Translations under genes and position numbers: made by a program | Notes under the pieces: model-generated | Database searches by the model: none | What the model was told of the DNA's origin: nothing | The model's input: the letters and a program-made list of their open reading frames with translations, nothing else | Shown: positions 46,401-54,745 of the stretch, piece after piece | How the letters are laid out: every line of letters begins with the position of its first letter | Numbering within the stretch: the first letter of the stretch is position 1 | NCBI GenBank assembly: GCA_025084515.1 | Contig: JAJAGP010000784.1 | Coordinates: 124,001-188,000, forward strand | Reading direction: 5' to 3' | From: Ancistrus triradiatus | Taxonomy: Eukaryota; Chordata; Actinopteri; Siluriformes; Loricariidae | DNA: 64,000 nucleotides

Positions 46401-49400
46401 AAAAACACAGAAAAAAGTACTCTCTGTGTACTCATTTCTCATCTCTGTGAGATGCCAAATACTTTCACTGAATATGCTGTGCTGTTCCATGTTCTGCACT
46501 GCTTGCTGATGACCTGTTTAAACACCGACGGTACAAGCGCTAGTGAAATGTGAGAGCACAACACACCAATCAAATAGGCCGTCGAAAGTAAACTGTACAG
46601 CCACCTGGGTACACGTCCAAGTTTGTAAATCCGTTGTGTGAAATTCAAGCTGGATTTCTGCTCGCTGCCATTTTGTCATATATGGAGGGAATGCGCTGCC
46701 GCAGTTGGCAAAGCAACAGACGCCGAACAAGCTGATTGCAAAAGATTGGAATTCACTGTTAAGTATCTGGCCAAATGTTGTCTGAAATTTGACTTGGGCT
46801 AGACAAGCCTATTTGTTTGAATGCATTACCTAACACAGTACATGTAGGTAATCTTACAGAGGCTACCTTTCAGTGACATGAACTGTACTAACTTTCAAAC
46901 ACGAAACAGTCCAAGACATCGGACAAGAACCGTCACAAGAAGCCCAAAGATGTCAAGCCGAAGGTGAAGAAGCTGAAGTATCACCAGTACATTCCACCAG
47001 ACCAGAAAGCAGAAAAGTCGCCTCCTCCGATGGACTCGGCATACGCTCGACTACTGCAGCAGCAGCAGCTCTTCCTGCAACTGCAGATCCTCAGCCAACA
47101 GAAGCACCAACAGCACTCACACCAGTCCCAGTGTCCTCAGAGCCAGAGCTTTAGCTACCAACCCATGCACCAACCTCCATCGACAAAGTGAGTAAACACC
47201 TTCAATAACTGACTATAACATACAGTACTGTTCAAAAGTCTTTGGCCACCATTAGATTTGTTGTTTTAGCAATAGTATAATGACCATAAAACATATTGTC
47301 GATGACTGGACCCAAAAAAAAAAATCCAACTTGGATTCATCACTCCATAATTCTCTTTTCCACTGACCTGTAATTACATTTTTGTTGAAAGTTAAAATAT
47401 CTTTTACGTTTCTGTGCTGCTACACTTCCATAAAGACCATACCTGATCATGGTTCTTTAGACTGTAAAATGATCAACTTGGCATCCTGATGAAGTTGCCA
47501 GATGCTGCTACTGCTCAAGTGTAAGGCAGTGGTTCTCAAACTTTTTCTATGCCCCCTTTTGTAGATAATAATATTTTCGATCCCCCCACCCCCACTTTGA
47601 GAATGGGAAGCCTATAGAAGCTGTTTTTTCTTTCTTCCAGTTTTTTAATACTGCATCCAAATTCCCTGTGTTTTCTGCTTGTATCCTAATAAAGAGACTG
47701 AGAAATAATTACATTTGGTACCATAATCAAATCTGGTGGCTTCAGACTTTTGCACAGTGCTGTACACTACAGATTTTTCACATCTGACCTGACTGAGAAA
47801 AAATGCTTTAGGCAAACGAGTGAACAGCTTCCACCATGCAGTTCAAGTACCGCCATTAGCACTGAGAGCAGCAGCTCCTCATCTCCTGTGAAGACCACAT
47901 ACTGCAGCCCATCAAATATGACTCCAGTCAGGCCGGGGCCCCTGCCTGCTAACCTGGATGACCTAAAGGTTTGAAATTCCCTCTTGTATAGACAAAACAG
48001 TATTTACAAGCTATGAAGAAAGACTGAACACAATTTTCTGATTGTCCTGGCAACAGGTGTCTGAGCTTCGGCAGCAGCTAAGGATACGTGGTCTCCCTGT
48101 GTCGGGAACCAAGACGGCGCTTATAGAAAGACTAAGACCTTTTAGGGACCCCTGCTCTACTTCTCCTTCCAGCTCTGGGGATATAACCACTGTGACCTTC
48201 CCAGTGACGCCCACCAACTCACTCTCTTCTTACCAGTCCCCAAGTTCTTCTGGTGCCATGTCCCATGCAGGTGGATACTACCCGTTCTGCAGCACCACCT
48301 CCACCCCGCCCATCTCGCCTGCCTCCTCAGAGCTCAGTGGTTCGCTTCCGGACAGCTTTAGCGACATCACTATGTCCTCCCCGCAGTTTGGTCTGCAGCC
48401 GTCGCCAGCCCAGTTGAGTACCGAGGAAGGGCAGAATTTGGGAAACTGCCTGCATGGAGAAGTGGGCTTCGACACTGAGAAGGACAAGATGTTGGTGGAG
48501 AAGCAGAAGGTGATTGAGGAGCTGACTTGGAAGCTGCACCAAGAGCAGAGGCAGGTGGAGGAGCTCCGGATGCAGTTGCATAAACGGAAGCATAGCCATG
48601 GCCTGCAAGAGCCACTGCACCTGCAGCCACCAGGGCAAATGCAGCATTTCTTCGGCGTGTCCATTAAGCAGGAGCCTGTGACCTCCAGCTGTCCGATGGC
48701 CTGCAAGCAGCTGAAAAATGGGCCCACGAACAACTGCATGGAGGCTATGGGGCACTGCGGATTAAGTGGTGGACTTCGGACCCTGGATGTTCCGTCCTCA
48801 AGAAGCCCCTCTGGTCTGCCAGCCTATCTAAGCCCTCAGTGCTCTCCCCAAGACTCATCAGTGACCAAAAACTCTAGCAGCCCACAACCAAACAGCCTGC
48901 CCTCCTCTCCTAGTCACACATACCTGCTCACACCTCCCCTGGGTAGGGAGACTTGCCCACACCCACTGCCTCACAATGGAGCCAGACCACATCCCATGCA
49001 GGTACACAGCACTAACCAGAGACCTATACATGCTTGTACTGTCAAAGTCTCTGACCCATATCTAACAATATTTTGTCACAGCTCCATCAGAAGAATGTCG
49101 CTCAGCCTGTGAGCTGTTCCTATACACCTGACCAAAGAAGCATGCAGCCAGTATACCCGAACAATGCAGAAACCAACCCCAGGGGGTCTTCTAAGTCCAA
49201 GAGCCCAAACATGCAGCAAAAGGTTTGTAAGGAGATCAGTTTTGTGTAGTCAATATGACCTTTGTGGTTCATGTTATTTATTGAATAATGTATCAAATGC
49301 TAAAACAAAAGTCTATTGGTGCTGCTACTCAGCACAGTCAGCTGGCTGTTACCTGGATGTGCAGAATCTGTATAGAATCTGTAGAATCTGCACTGTGTAT

Positions 49401-50676
49401 CGCTTGCCCGGAGAAAATTTAAGATTCAAAATTCAAAGTACATTGTCTGCTGAATGTATATTTACATATATTATTGGATTCTCATCACAAAGTTGAAAAA
49501 TCATAAACCAGGAGCACCTGTACTGTGTCTAACAACGTACTTACTTTCACTGTTGTTGCAGCAGATGACCAGAAGCCAGCAAATGGATGAACTCCTTGAC
49601 GTCCTTATTGAAAGTGGAGGTGAGGATCAATACAATGTAGTTCTACAATGTTTTAGTTGGCTAAACCTTGTATGCAGCATTGGCGGCACCATGGTAAGAG
49701 CCAGCTGCTAAAAACGGCAGTATATGAGAGCCTGGGTTTGAATCCTGGATGGGGTTTGCAGTGTGAAGAACAGGTGGTGCATTTATAGAACCTTGCAAAG
49801 GACTGCCTGCACCCAGTACAGTCCAGACAAGGTTCCAGACCATCTCATGTTAACCTGACCAGGAAAAGTGGGGGTAAAACTGGATGCTTTTCTTTTTTTG
49901 CGTTGCTTTGTAGATACTGGCCAAAAGTTTGACTTGTTTTGTTTGCTCAATGTTTCTAGCTAAAGTATTTGTCCCTGGCATGCTGTTCAGTAGCTGAACA
50001 TCTAACTAAAAGTGTCGTTCCATTTCCACTCCACCCCTTTTATCTAACCTGTTTTAATACATCACTACCTGTGCGGTAATATCCTTCCCCCTTCCACTTT
50101 TTCCCCCCAAAAGAAATGCCAGCTAACGCCAAGGAAGAGAGGCCCCCTGTAACCAAAGTTGTGCCTCATCTTGCAGTTTCAACCAGCAACAATGGCACAG
50201 GTGCCACGAACATGCCGAGGTTTCACCGGCACTACAGCCACATGTCGTCCTCAGAGGTGCCGTATGAGCATGCAGGGTCCGGCGACTGCCAGCTGGAGGT
50301 GCTTCTCAGCCCTGTGAGCCGCCACAGCGACATCATCCTAGTCAAACTGGGCAACGATGAGGACACAGGAGACTTCCCAGGGCATCACCATGATGACAAG
50401 TTGCTCAATAACAGGGACATGATGGACACGCCTCTGTCTCCCATGGCAACCAAAGTCTCGCCGGTACCTACAGATGGCCAAGGGCTTGGCATGACGTTTT
50501 CAGAGTCACCATGGGAGAGCATGGAGTGGCTAGACTTAACACCTCCTAGCTCAGCCACGGCATTCAGCAGTAACACCATGACTCCGTCAGTACCCAGCAT
50601 CTTCAACAGCGAGTTCCTGGACGTGAGCGACATCGGCCTGAACTCTGCCATGGACCTGCACCTCGAGCACTGGTGA
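31367..50676 (+). CDS. myocd: Myocardin, SRF transcriptional coactivator (13 coding exons)
   Basis: Myocardin binds SRF on CArG boxes and switches on cardiac and smooth-muscle genes. Coding exons: 31367-31421, 35369-35434, 39953-40008, 40235-40310, 42920-43092, 44910-45090, 46072-46163, 46910-47187, 47812-47968, 48057-49001, 49082-49222, 49562-49619, 50114-50676. The N-terminus MTLLGSEHSVLIRSKFRS is the long cardiac-type, MEF2-interacting form, separating it from MRTF-A and MRTF-B. Domains: RPEL repeats (about residues 19-135), basic region KPKVKKLKYHQYIPPDQK, Gln-rich stretch (LLQQQQLFLQLQ), SAP domain (LDDLKVSELRQQLRIRG), leucine zipper (KMLVEKQKVIEELTWKL), SUMO-like IKQEP, and the C-terminal activation domain (SPWESMEWLDLTPP). 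About 946 codons, near the 986 of human. All splice phases agree except around exons 5-6, which carry frame-breaking insertions as written. Confidence 0.95.
34234..34345 (+). repeat. SINE head and body, truncated
   Basis: Starts GGGACTGTGGTAGCCTAGGG CTTAAG, has AGGTCCAGGGTTCAAATCCC (B box) and TTGGGTCCTTGATTAAGACC, and then stops before the tail. It abuts another repeat at 34365. Confidence 0.82.
34365..34570 (+). repeat. Widespread teleost dispersed repeat
   Basis: The phrases TTTCTATAGTGCTTTTTACA, CTCAAAGCAGCTTTACA and GAAACCTTGGAAGGACCAAG ACTCAAAAAGGGA are those of a common fish genomic repeat. No coding capacity. Confidence 0.6.
34676..34872 (+). repeat. Full-length SINE, tRNA head plus conserved tail
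   Basis: The clearest copy on the + strand. It has A-box region GTGACCTAGTGGTTAAGG, B box GGTTCAAATCCC, CTGCCACTGTTGGGTCCTTG, then TTGTAAGTCGCTCTGGATAA GGGCGTCTGCTAAATGCTGT and an ATGTAAATGTA end. The head derives from a tRNA but does not fold as a functional tRNA gene. Confidence 0.9.
35369..35434 (+). CDS. myocd: myocd coding exon 2 (RPEL1)
   Basis: Encodes VLQLRLQQRRTREQLADQGI followed by MP, the first RPEL repeat. Acceptor CCACTCACAG, donor GTAAGT. The motif has RTREQL, the degenerate myocardin form of RPxxxEL. Confidence 0.94.
36252..36995 (+). repeat. Tandem duplication of a minisatellite-bearing element
   Basis: Copy 1 (about 36252-36583) and copy 2 (about 36664-36995) each run in one order. 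First is CTGAAGGAAC leader, then one to three 32-bp minisatellite units (TTTTGGCCACATGTGGG), then CAGTGCATTTCTATTGG or CAATGCATTTCTATAGG. Next is AAATC(G/A)G(C/A)TCGACTC, then a TTGAACC...GTATTAAT block and an AAT/AAG-rich end. They are diverged, so the duplication is not recent. Confidence 0.7.
36585..36660. repeat. (AAG)n/(ATT)n microsatellite
   Basis: Two AAG runs separated by an ATT run, at the junction of the two element copies. Confidence 0.93.
37540..37937. mobile_element. MITE family A copy
   Basis: Left end GTGCAAAAGTCTTAGACCAC CATTAGATT, right end TCTAATGGTGGCCTAAGACT TTTGTACAGTA. Interior phrases GCCACATTGCTGAAGTGTAA and TGGACCCAATTGGATTAATC are shared with the 47223 copy. No coding capacity. 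Confidence 0.82.
38760..39250. mobile_element. MITE family A copy
   Basis: Left end CAGTACTGTGCAAATGTCTT AGGCCACTATT preceded by TA; right end AATGGTGGCCTAAGGCTTTT. The interior keeps AACAGGATGAAAAGGCTAAG ATATGCTAAAG and GCTTGATCTGGAATGGTCAT. Confidence 0.83.
39953..40008 (+). CDS. myocd: myocd coding exon 3
   Basis: Encodes (P)LKSPAAFHEQRKGLERSK, the linker between RPEL1 and RPEL2. Acceptor TTTTTCCAG, donor GTAAAA. Phase 1 in, phase 0 out. Confidence 0.93.
40235..40310 (+). CDS. myocd: myocd coding exon 4 (RPEL2)
   Basis: Encodes TGDYLKHKIRSRPEKSELVN followed by MRILQ. It contains a canonical RPxxxEL core (RPEKSEL), unlike the degenerate second repeat I recall in mammalian myocardin. Acceptor TATTTGCAG, donor GTGAGT. 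Confidence 0.94.
40354..41942 (-). mobile_element. Near-complete Tc1-type transposon with long inverted repeats, in myocd intron 4
   Basis: About 1.6 kb. Both ends read inward as CACGTGGACAAAATTGTTGG TACCCCTCAGTTAATGAAAG, with arms of about 210 bp, and TA flanks lie at 40352-40353 and 41943-41944. The - strand carries a transposase in three main pieces. An N-terminal part (41572 downward) begins MDQRKQKKELSQDIRKKIVD; a middle part has the helix-turn-helix GKGYKTISKQLDVPVTTVA; later pieces have KHGGGSVMFWSCFAASG and MNPDLNPIEHLWKKLKRHPS (DDE-domain motifs). Stops and shifts between the pieces show it is inactive. Confidence 0.9.
40573..41574 (-). pseudogene. Tc1 transposase, frameshifted
   Basis: The intact family protein is about 340 residues; here the frame breaks at least twice. 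The first shift is near 41510, where an extra A lies in the run after KHVK. Another is between the VQWTDETKM segment (41096-41157) and the GGGSVMFWSCF segment. The catalytic-domain blocks WTDE (first Asp), GGGSVMFW and DLNPIEHLW are all visible, but not in one frame. Confidence 0.85.
42920..43092 (+). CDS. myocd: myocd coding exon 5 (RPEL3 and basic region 1), frame disrupted
   Basis: Acceptor TACTGTGCAG. In the spliced frame it opens ENSASEGTCSQKDSQKQ and ends in a TGA at 43072. The homologous peptide is present only if single bases are skipped: CTG(C)AAG CGC GCC CGG CTG(G)GCT gives LKRARLA, AAC(C)GAG gives NE, GTCCGCTCCGCTCGAG has about five extra bases, and AAG A(A)AC ATC gives KN II. After the last skip it reads IIAVDSTVKEA, closely like mammalian myocardin. 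All differences are small insertions. The 3' boundary (GTGCTT donor at 43093) is tentative. Confidence 0.75.
43093..44909 (+). other. myocd intron 5
   Basis: About 1.8 kb; contains one MITE family A copy (43763-44082). The ORFs of about 110-135 codons near 44120-44550 have no recognisable similarity. Confidence 0.55.
43763..44082. mobile_element. MITE family A copy, internally shortened
   Basis: Left end AACAGTACTGAGTAAAAGTT TAGGCCACCATT, right end TACTGGTGGCCTAAGACTTT TGCACAATCACTG, TA on both sides. The interior keeps GCTTGATCAGGAATGGTCTT TTGGAAGG. Confidence 0.82.
44910..45090 (+). CDS. myocd: myocd coding exon 6, frame disrupted
   Basis: Acceptor TGTATCTCTTCAG, donor GTGAGG. The 3' two thirds read SESLSPEQPLSGRVPERSA and ADSKASDVPTPSP, matching the acidic/Pro-Ser stretch after RPEL3 in myocardin. 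The 5' third matches in a different frame: NHGKFPKQEDS, then EDSG with stop codons (TAG at 44944, TGA at 44950) between. So at least one frame switch near 44950-44970 is needed. The long open frame across the exon (ESREVSQAGRL...) has no similarity to the family. Confidence 0.7.
45195..45345 (+). repeat. Common fish repeat fragment with G-rich tract
   Basis: CCTAGGCAGGGTGCCAATCC ATCGCCTGGCACACATGCAT resembles the widespread fish phrase ending in CCATCGCAGGGCACACAC. It is followed by a G-rich run at 45338-45373. Assigned by phrase recognition only. Confidence 0.45.
46072..46163 (+). CDS. myocd: myocd coding exon 7
   Basis: Encodes (A)RGTLLKNSRESAPVDKQPG and QLPHTVPAIIK, corresponding to the stretch just before the second basic region in other myocardins. 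Donor GTAGGA. Two acceptors are possible: AACACAAG ending 46071 (phase matches the homologous frame of exon 6) or TTCTTAAG ending 46061 (ten bases earlier). I chose the first for phase. Confidence 0.75.
46910..47187 (+). CDS. myocd: myocd coding exon 8 (basic and Gln-rich region)
   Basis: Encodes SKTSDKNRHKKPKDVKPKVK, then KLKYHQYIPPDQK, PPPMDSAYARLL and QQQQLFLQLQILSQQ, the most conserved block of myocardin, which contacts SRF. A His/Gln-rich end (KHQQHSHQSQCPQSQ) follows. Acceptor CGAAACAG, donor GTGAGT, phase 0 in and 2 out. Confidence 0.96.
47223..47763. mobile_element. MITE family A copy interrupted by another repeat, in myocd intron 8
   Basis: Left end CAGTACTGTTCAAAAGTCTT TGGCCACCATTAGATT, right end AATCTGGTGGCTTCAGACTT TTGCACAGTGCTGTA. 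The middle contains GCAGTGGTTCTCAAACTTTT TC at 47526, typical of the end of vertebrate hAT elements, so one transposon appears nested in another. Confidence 0.78.
47812..47968 (+). CDS. myocd: myocd coding exon 9 (start of SAP domain)
   Basis: Acceptor TGCTTTAG, donor GTTTGA. Encodes a Ser/Thr-rich stretch (SSSTAISTESSSSSSPVK) and then RPGPLPANLDDLK, the first helix boundary of the SAP domain. Exon 10 continues with VSELRQQLRIRG. Confidence 0.95.
48057..49001 (+). CDS. myocd: myocd coding exon 10 (SAP, leucine zipper)
   Basis: The largest exon, 315 codons with no break. In order: SAP domain (VSELRQQLRIRGLPVSGTKT ALIERLRPF), GDITTVTFPVTP, PPISPASSELSGSLPDSF, the zipper (DKMLVEKQKVIEELTWKL to VEELRMQLHKRK) for homodimerisation, the SUMO-like VSIKQEPV, and a Pro/Ser-rich part with YLSPQCSPQDSSV. 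Acceptor GGCAACAG, donor GTACAC; phase 0 on both sides. Confidence 0.96.
49082..49222 (+). CDS. myocd: myocd coding exon 11
   Basis: Acceptor TTTTGTCACAG, donor GTTTGT, 47 codons in phase 0. Encodes LHQKNVAQPVSCSYTPDQ and KSKSPNMQQK; the last resembles the PKSPCVQQK segment of mammalian myocardin. Confidence 0.85.
49562..49619 (+). CDS. myocd: myocd coding exon 12
   Basis: Encodes QMTRSQQMDELLDVLIESG, a near-invariant myocardin/MRTF motif at the start of the activation domain. Donor GTGAGG. Acceptor GTTGTTGCAG or three bases later (CAGCAG), which would drop one Gln. Confidence 0.95.
49665..49885 (+). repeat. Degraded repeat in myocd intron 12
   Basis: GGCGGCACCATGGTAAGAGC, GGGTTTGAATCCTGGATGGG and AGGTTCCAGACCATCTCATG resemble a tRNA-headed SINE followed by the common fish CCAGA...GACCAGGA phrase. 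Poorly preserved. Confidence 0.4.
50114..50676 (+). CDS. myocd: myocd coding exon 13 (activation domain, stop)
   Basis: Completes ESG-EMPANAKEE and runs 187 codons to TGA at 50674. Contains the acidic, conserved SESPWESMEWLDLTPP and the end SEFLDVSDIGLNSAMDLHLE HW, the transcription activation domain tail. Acceptor CCCCCAAAAG after a pyrimidine-rich tract. Confidence 0.96.
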
Positions 50677-51790
50677 AGCCCACCAGGGACCTTCAAAAAA
50701 CAAGTAACAGTAATAACGCCAAGCACTTCACATCCAAAATTTTTCTATCCCATTTTCCATGAGACCTTTCGGCAAGAAGATCAAATCAATTTCCACATAG
50801 ACCAAAGTCACCAAAGTTCTTCCTATGAGTAAGTTTAGGGACTGGTCCAAAACTTGAAAAGCCTTTGGAATGTGTGTTCTGGGAACGAATGTTTGAATTA
50901 CTGGAAACAAGACGAAGCTACAAAACGTTCAAAATTACATATATATTACAATTGATTTGAATTTGCAAACTATTTGTAAATGACACTATACTGCCTTTCT
51001 ATAAAATATTTTCTGCACGTTTATAGTGTGGGGAAAACACTCCTTATGTGTTCACATATGTATGTGCTATTGTAAATATCCATTAATTCTCACGTTGCAC
51101 CTTGAGTAGTATAGTTTTTTGTCACATTTTGCTTTGCATATATTTTTGGAAAGCATTTAAATGCATCTGCTCATTTATTTGGGTTTTGTTTTTTTTGCTT
51201 TCATCCCCATTTAATCATTTTATTTATTTAGACAAACTGAGATAGATCTACACTCAATATTTGTATCTACTAAGTCTGTCTTAAACTCCATTTACAAATC
51301 TGTGCCCATTAAGTCATTCATAACCAAACTAGATTTTCTGTTAACGGCAAAGGTTTGTAAGTATGGAACATTTTTTAAGCCACAAAAAGTTTACATTTAG
51401 CATACTGCCTGCCCCTAGATGTTGGATTTTTTATTATGCCTATTTTTTAATAATGAGTAATATTATTGACCCATGACCCATTTGGTATCTTGGAAGACGT
51501 CATGTCTGAGATGTATTTATTTGGACATTTTCATAACGATATTTATACAGAACATATTTATGAGACATTCCTTTTGTTTAAGAGCAGGATCCAGAAGCTG
51601 CAAACTCTCACCCAAGAATCTAATGGAAACCATACTTGTCGTACAAAGAGCTTGTTTTACTTTTACGTAGAAACGAAAGGGCTAAATGTTAGAACCACAA
51701 TGCCCTTTTAACCATATTTGAAAAAAGACTGGTTTTATGTCAGATTGGCTGTTATTCATTAAAGTTGTGTGATACTGACCAATCATTTGA
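50677..51790 (+). other. Probable myocd 3'UTR
   Basis: AT-rich sequence without repeats directly after the stop codon. An ATTAAA hexamer at 51758-51763 is a candidate polyadenylation signal. It is chosen because transposon sequence begins at about 51910; the true end is unknown. Confidence 0.45.
51758..51763 (+). terminator. Candidate polyadenylation signal (ATTAAA) for myocd
   Basis: The hexamer lies in TTATTCATTAAAGTTGTGTG, followed by a GT-containing stretch. It is about 1.1 kb after the stop codon. Confidence 0.3.
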
Positions 51791-51909
51791 GGCATTCTGT
51801 GTCATACAGCTCCGAAATTAGAAATGAATCGAGCCCAGTTGGAGAAATCAGGAATAGCAACCAGTTTTTTTATTTACATATCGCGGTTATAACACATCCT
51901 GATTTTAAC

Positions 51910-52346
51910 ACCACATGGCCAAAAGTAGGTGGACACCCCTTGTAATTAGTTATTTCTGTTATATCAGCCACACTCACTGCGAATGGGTTCATAATATGAA
52001 GCATACAGGTACAGAATCTCCATAGACATCCAGTGGCAATAGAATGGGTTGTTGTAAACACCTCAGTTACTCTCAATTTAACACTCATAGGTTTCTGGCC
52101 TGCCCTTCTTAAAGTCAATAAAGTAATGGTCTGCCAACTTTGATGGAATTCCTGGAATGCCAACTATGAGTCAGGGCTAAGTGTCCAAAATCAGTTCCCA
52201 ACCTCACAGACATTTTCCAAAATCAAGTAGTAAAAAAGCATTCTCAGAAAAATGAAAGCTGTTATAGCATTAAAAGGGTATAAAATACCCATGTTTTTGG
52301 ATGCAAAACTTTGGGTGTCCATACACACTTTTGGCTATAAGTGTAC
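51910..52346. mobile_element. Non-autonomous DNA transposon with inverted ends
   Basis: Left end ACATGGCCAAAAGTAGGTGG ACACCCC, right end GGGTGTCCATACACACTTTT GGCTATAAGTG, in inverted orientation. About 437 bp, no transposase. A fragment with a similar end is at 25062-25085. Confidence 0.78.
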
Positions 52347-52904
52347 TAATAAGCAGTAGTACAATGAAAAAAGTCCGATGTCAGATTAACGTAAAACACT
52401 GCAACTCCAAATATAATTTAAGAAAAGTAATATAAGAAATGTAATTTATTATTACATGAAAAGGGATCCAAGTGTAAAAAGACGGCAGATAGTCATGAAA
52501 TAAAACACAGAAAGTGAAGAATTTGAAGACATGAATGGCCTTGAGTGGTAGGACGCCATTGGCCTACTTTACCCTAATCGTATGTAGCATATGGCCTTTA
52601 TCCAGGGCAATTTACATTTAAAGTGAGCAGGTAAAGGCTGGGGGTCCAATGTTCTAGCCACTGACAAACCATCAGAAAGAAATATCATGACTCCTCATTA
52701 CATTTTCAGTACAACCCAGCCAAGGAGTGGCCCAAAACCACCAAACGTGAGAACTAGTTAAGGCTCTGAGCTAATAATCAGAAGCTGTGACCGCTGCTGC
52801 CCTTAATCCATAAGCCTCAAATACACATGTTAATTGTCAGTCGTCTGGATAAGCGTGTCTCCTATATGCTCTAAATGAAGTATCATTATTACTACTGGGC
52901 AGTA

Positions 52905-53090
52905 GTATGGACAATGGTGGCTCAGTGGTTAAGGTACTACACTACTGACCTGAGGGTTGAGAGTTCACATCCCAGCACTGCTAAGTTGCCACTGTTGGGC
53001 CCTTGAGCAAGGTCCTCTACCCTACATTTCTCAAACTGTGCCTTGTAAGATTGTATCAGTTGTAAGTCGATAAAGGAATCTGCTAAATGT
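52905..53090 (+). repeat. SINE copy, diverged
   Basis: ATGGTGGCTCAGTGGTTAAG GTAC (head), TTGAGAGTTCACATCCCAGC (weak B box), TGCCACTGTTGGGCCCTTGA GCAAGG, and TCAGTTGTAAGTCG followed by AATCTGCTAAATGTT (tail). A further degraded tail lies at about 52820-52880. Confidence 0.78.
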
Positions 53091-53167
53091 TGGAAACGTG
53101 CTGATAATACCCAAGATTTGGTTTCATTTTACTAACAGCAAATCAAGTTCTCTGAGATTTATCCTGG

Positions 53168-53310
53168 ATACACCAACAAAGGAAAGCGCTGACTAACAGC
53201 TCAAACAGGGATATGTTTTCATTTTCTACTCAGAGCATCCCCAGCTTTAATGAATAAGAGCCATGGTTTTAAAAACTCGTATTTGGTTCTCCACAACCAA
53301 ATACTCCCCC
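53168..53310 (+). repeat. Direct repeat copy 1 flanking an anomalous patch
   Basis: Shares about 140 bp with 54060-54207, including CAGCTCAAACAGGGATATG, TTTTCATTTTCTACTCAGAG and GAATAAGAGCCATGGTTTTA AAAACTCGTATTTGGTT. The copies differ mainly by single-base indels (GCATCCCC versus GCAATCCCC, TTAATGAA versus TTAATTGAA). Confidence 0.88.
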
Positions 53311-54059
53311 CCCACCCCCTCGGACTCCCTCCCCCCCGTCGCCCAGCCTCCCTGATGCACTCCGTCTCCCTCAGGAGACACGCTAGCCCCTTTCGTCATC
53401 CTGTCTCTGTGAGCGTCCATTTTTCCTCTCCTATTCCTCGCTACCTCCTCTCCTTTCTCTCTGCTGAACTCCTCCATGTCTCGCTCGAGGCTTCTTCACG
53501 CTTTAGGGATCCCTATTTCTCCTCGTAGCGACAAGATATCTGCGACGCGATGCTCTCGCTCCGCAGTCGCTCGTGATGCCGCGAACGATGCAGTGCTCGA
53601 TTATCTCCTACGGGCGGGAGACGCCTGTCACCTTCTAGACCTTCCTCTCTCACCGTGTTACCTCCCTCTCTTCTCTATTCTCCGGGGTCTCTGCTTCCTT
53701 CACGGGCTTCTCCCACGCACTGCCAAGGGGACACACACGCCAACACTCACTTCGGACACTCCTATTCTCCCTCACTTCCCCTCCCTTCTCCTCTTAGCGT
53801 CATCCGCTAGACCGGCGCATATCTCTCACCTGTCGGAGCCGCGATACGCTACGATTGAGTCTCTCTTCGCCTCCTCATGGATCTTGCTTCCGAGTCTGCC
53901 GCCGCCCGCGCCCGACCCTCCCGAAAAGCAAACCACAGCTCTCTCAGCGCGTCACCCTCGCTCCCCCAGACGTGTATCCCTCTTTCTTGTATAGTGTCAT
54001 ACATTTCTCGCACAGCTCCCATAGTTGACACGCTGCTCCTCTCCGCCTCGTGCCTGCGC
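53311..54059. other. CT- and CpG-rich patch of anomalous composition
   Basis: About 750 bp, strongly pyrimidine-rich on the + strand and rich in CpG, set in AT-rich DNA and enclosed by a 140-bp direct repeat. It contains an ORF (53476-53994) without recognisable protein similarity. It could be a CpG island, or a poorly resolved CT microsatellite or other assembly defect. Confidence 0.6.
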
Positions 54060-54207
54060 CTGGATTACACCCAACAAAGAAGCTCTGACAATACAGCTCA
54101 AACAGGGATATGTTTTTCATTTTCTACTCAGAGCAATCCCCAGCTTTAATTGAATAAGAGCCATGGTTTTAAAAACTCGTATTTGGTTTATCCACAACCA
54201 AATAACC
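54060..54207 (+). repeat. Direct repeat copy 2 flanking the anomalous patch
   Basis: See 53168-53310. After this copy the sequence continues as ordinary AT-rich intergenic DNA (ACCGAGGGTCCAGTATTACC). Confidence 0.88.
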
Positions 54208-54537
54208 GAGGGTCCAGTATTACCTATGCACTTATAACAGTTCCACAAATCAAAATGTGTGCCTTCCATGAAAGACAGCATAAACCATTTAAGGTGAGCA
54301 ATAAATTTCAAAAAAATGACTCAGTTTTTCCAACAACTAAGACTCTGAAAAAATGGAGGTTCCTGGCAGAATTTGTGCAGAATGTATGACATAAGACTGT
54401 GTAATAACTGTGAACATAAGGCACCCAAAAGTGGGGCCTGTTGAGGAAATGTGCAGATATCAGACCTGTGGACATTTTCTCTTTATAAATTCCACTCTAT
54501 CATGTGTCTATTATTGATAAACCTGGGCGAGTCCTTA

Positions 54538-54745
54538 CGACTACATCCGTCGACACCGCGATTCTTTGTTCTCTTCCTGCTTCCTCTTCTTTTTTGTTTT
54601 TCTCTTGTTTTGTTTTTTTTTTTCTGCTTTTTTGTTGTTTTCTTTCGTGCCCTCCCCTCTCCCTCCCCTTCGCTGCTCAACTTACGTTTCTCCTTCGCCC
54701 CTCCTTCCATCTTCCCTTTCTGTGATCCCCGTCTAGGAACAGTTC
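54538..54745. other. Pyrimidine-rich patch
   Basis: A run of T- and CT-rich sequence (for example TTTTTTTTTTTTCTGCTTTT, CCCTCCCCTCTCCCTCCCCT) with abrupt edges and no ORF of note beyond low complexity. Similar in character to 53311-54059. Confidence 0.5.

Noticed and set aside
48278..48755. Overlapping - strand ORFs of 86-153 codons
   Set aside because: They are antisense shadows of the GC-rich myocd exon 10, which has clear protein homology on the + strand.
31367..50676. Assignment as MRTF-A or MRTF-B
   Set aside because: Exons 2-4 look MRTF-like, but the MTLLGSEHS start, the KNRHKKPKD block, PPPMDSAYARLL and the C-terminus are those of myocardin, and map2k4 is the expected neighbour.
53476..53994. 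172-codon ORF in the CT-rich block
   Set aside because: It is open because the block is poor in A and so poor in stop codons. It has no similarity, and the surrounding sequence is suspect.
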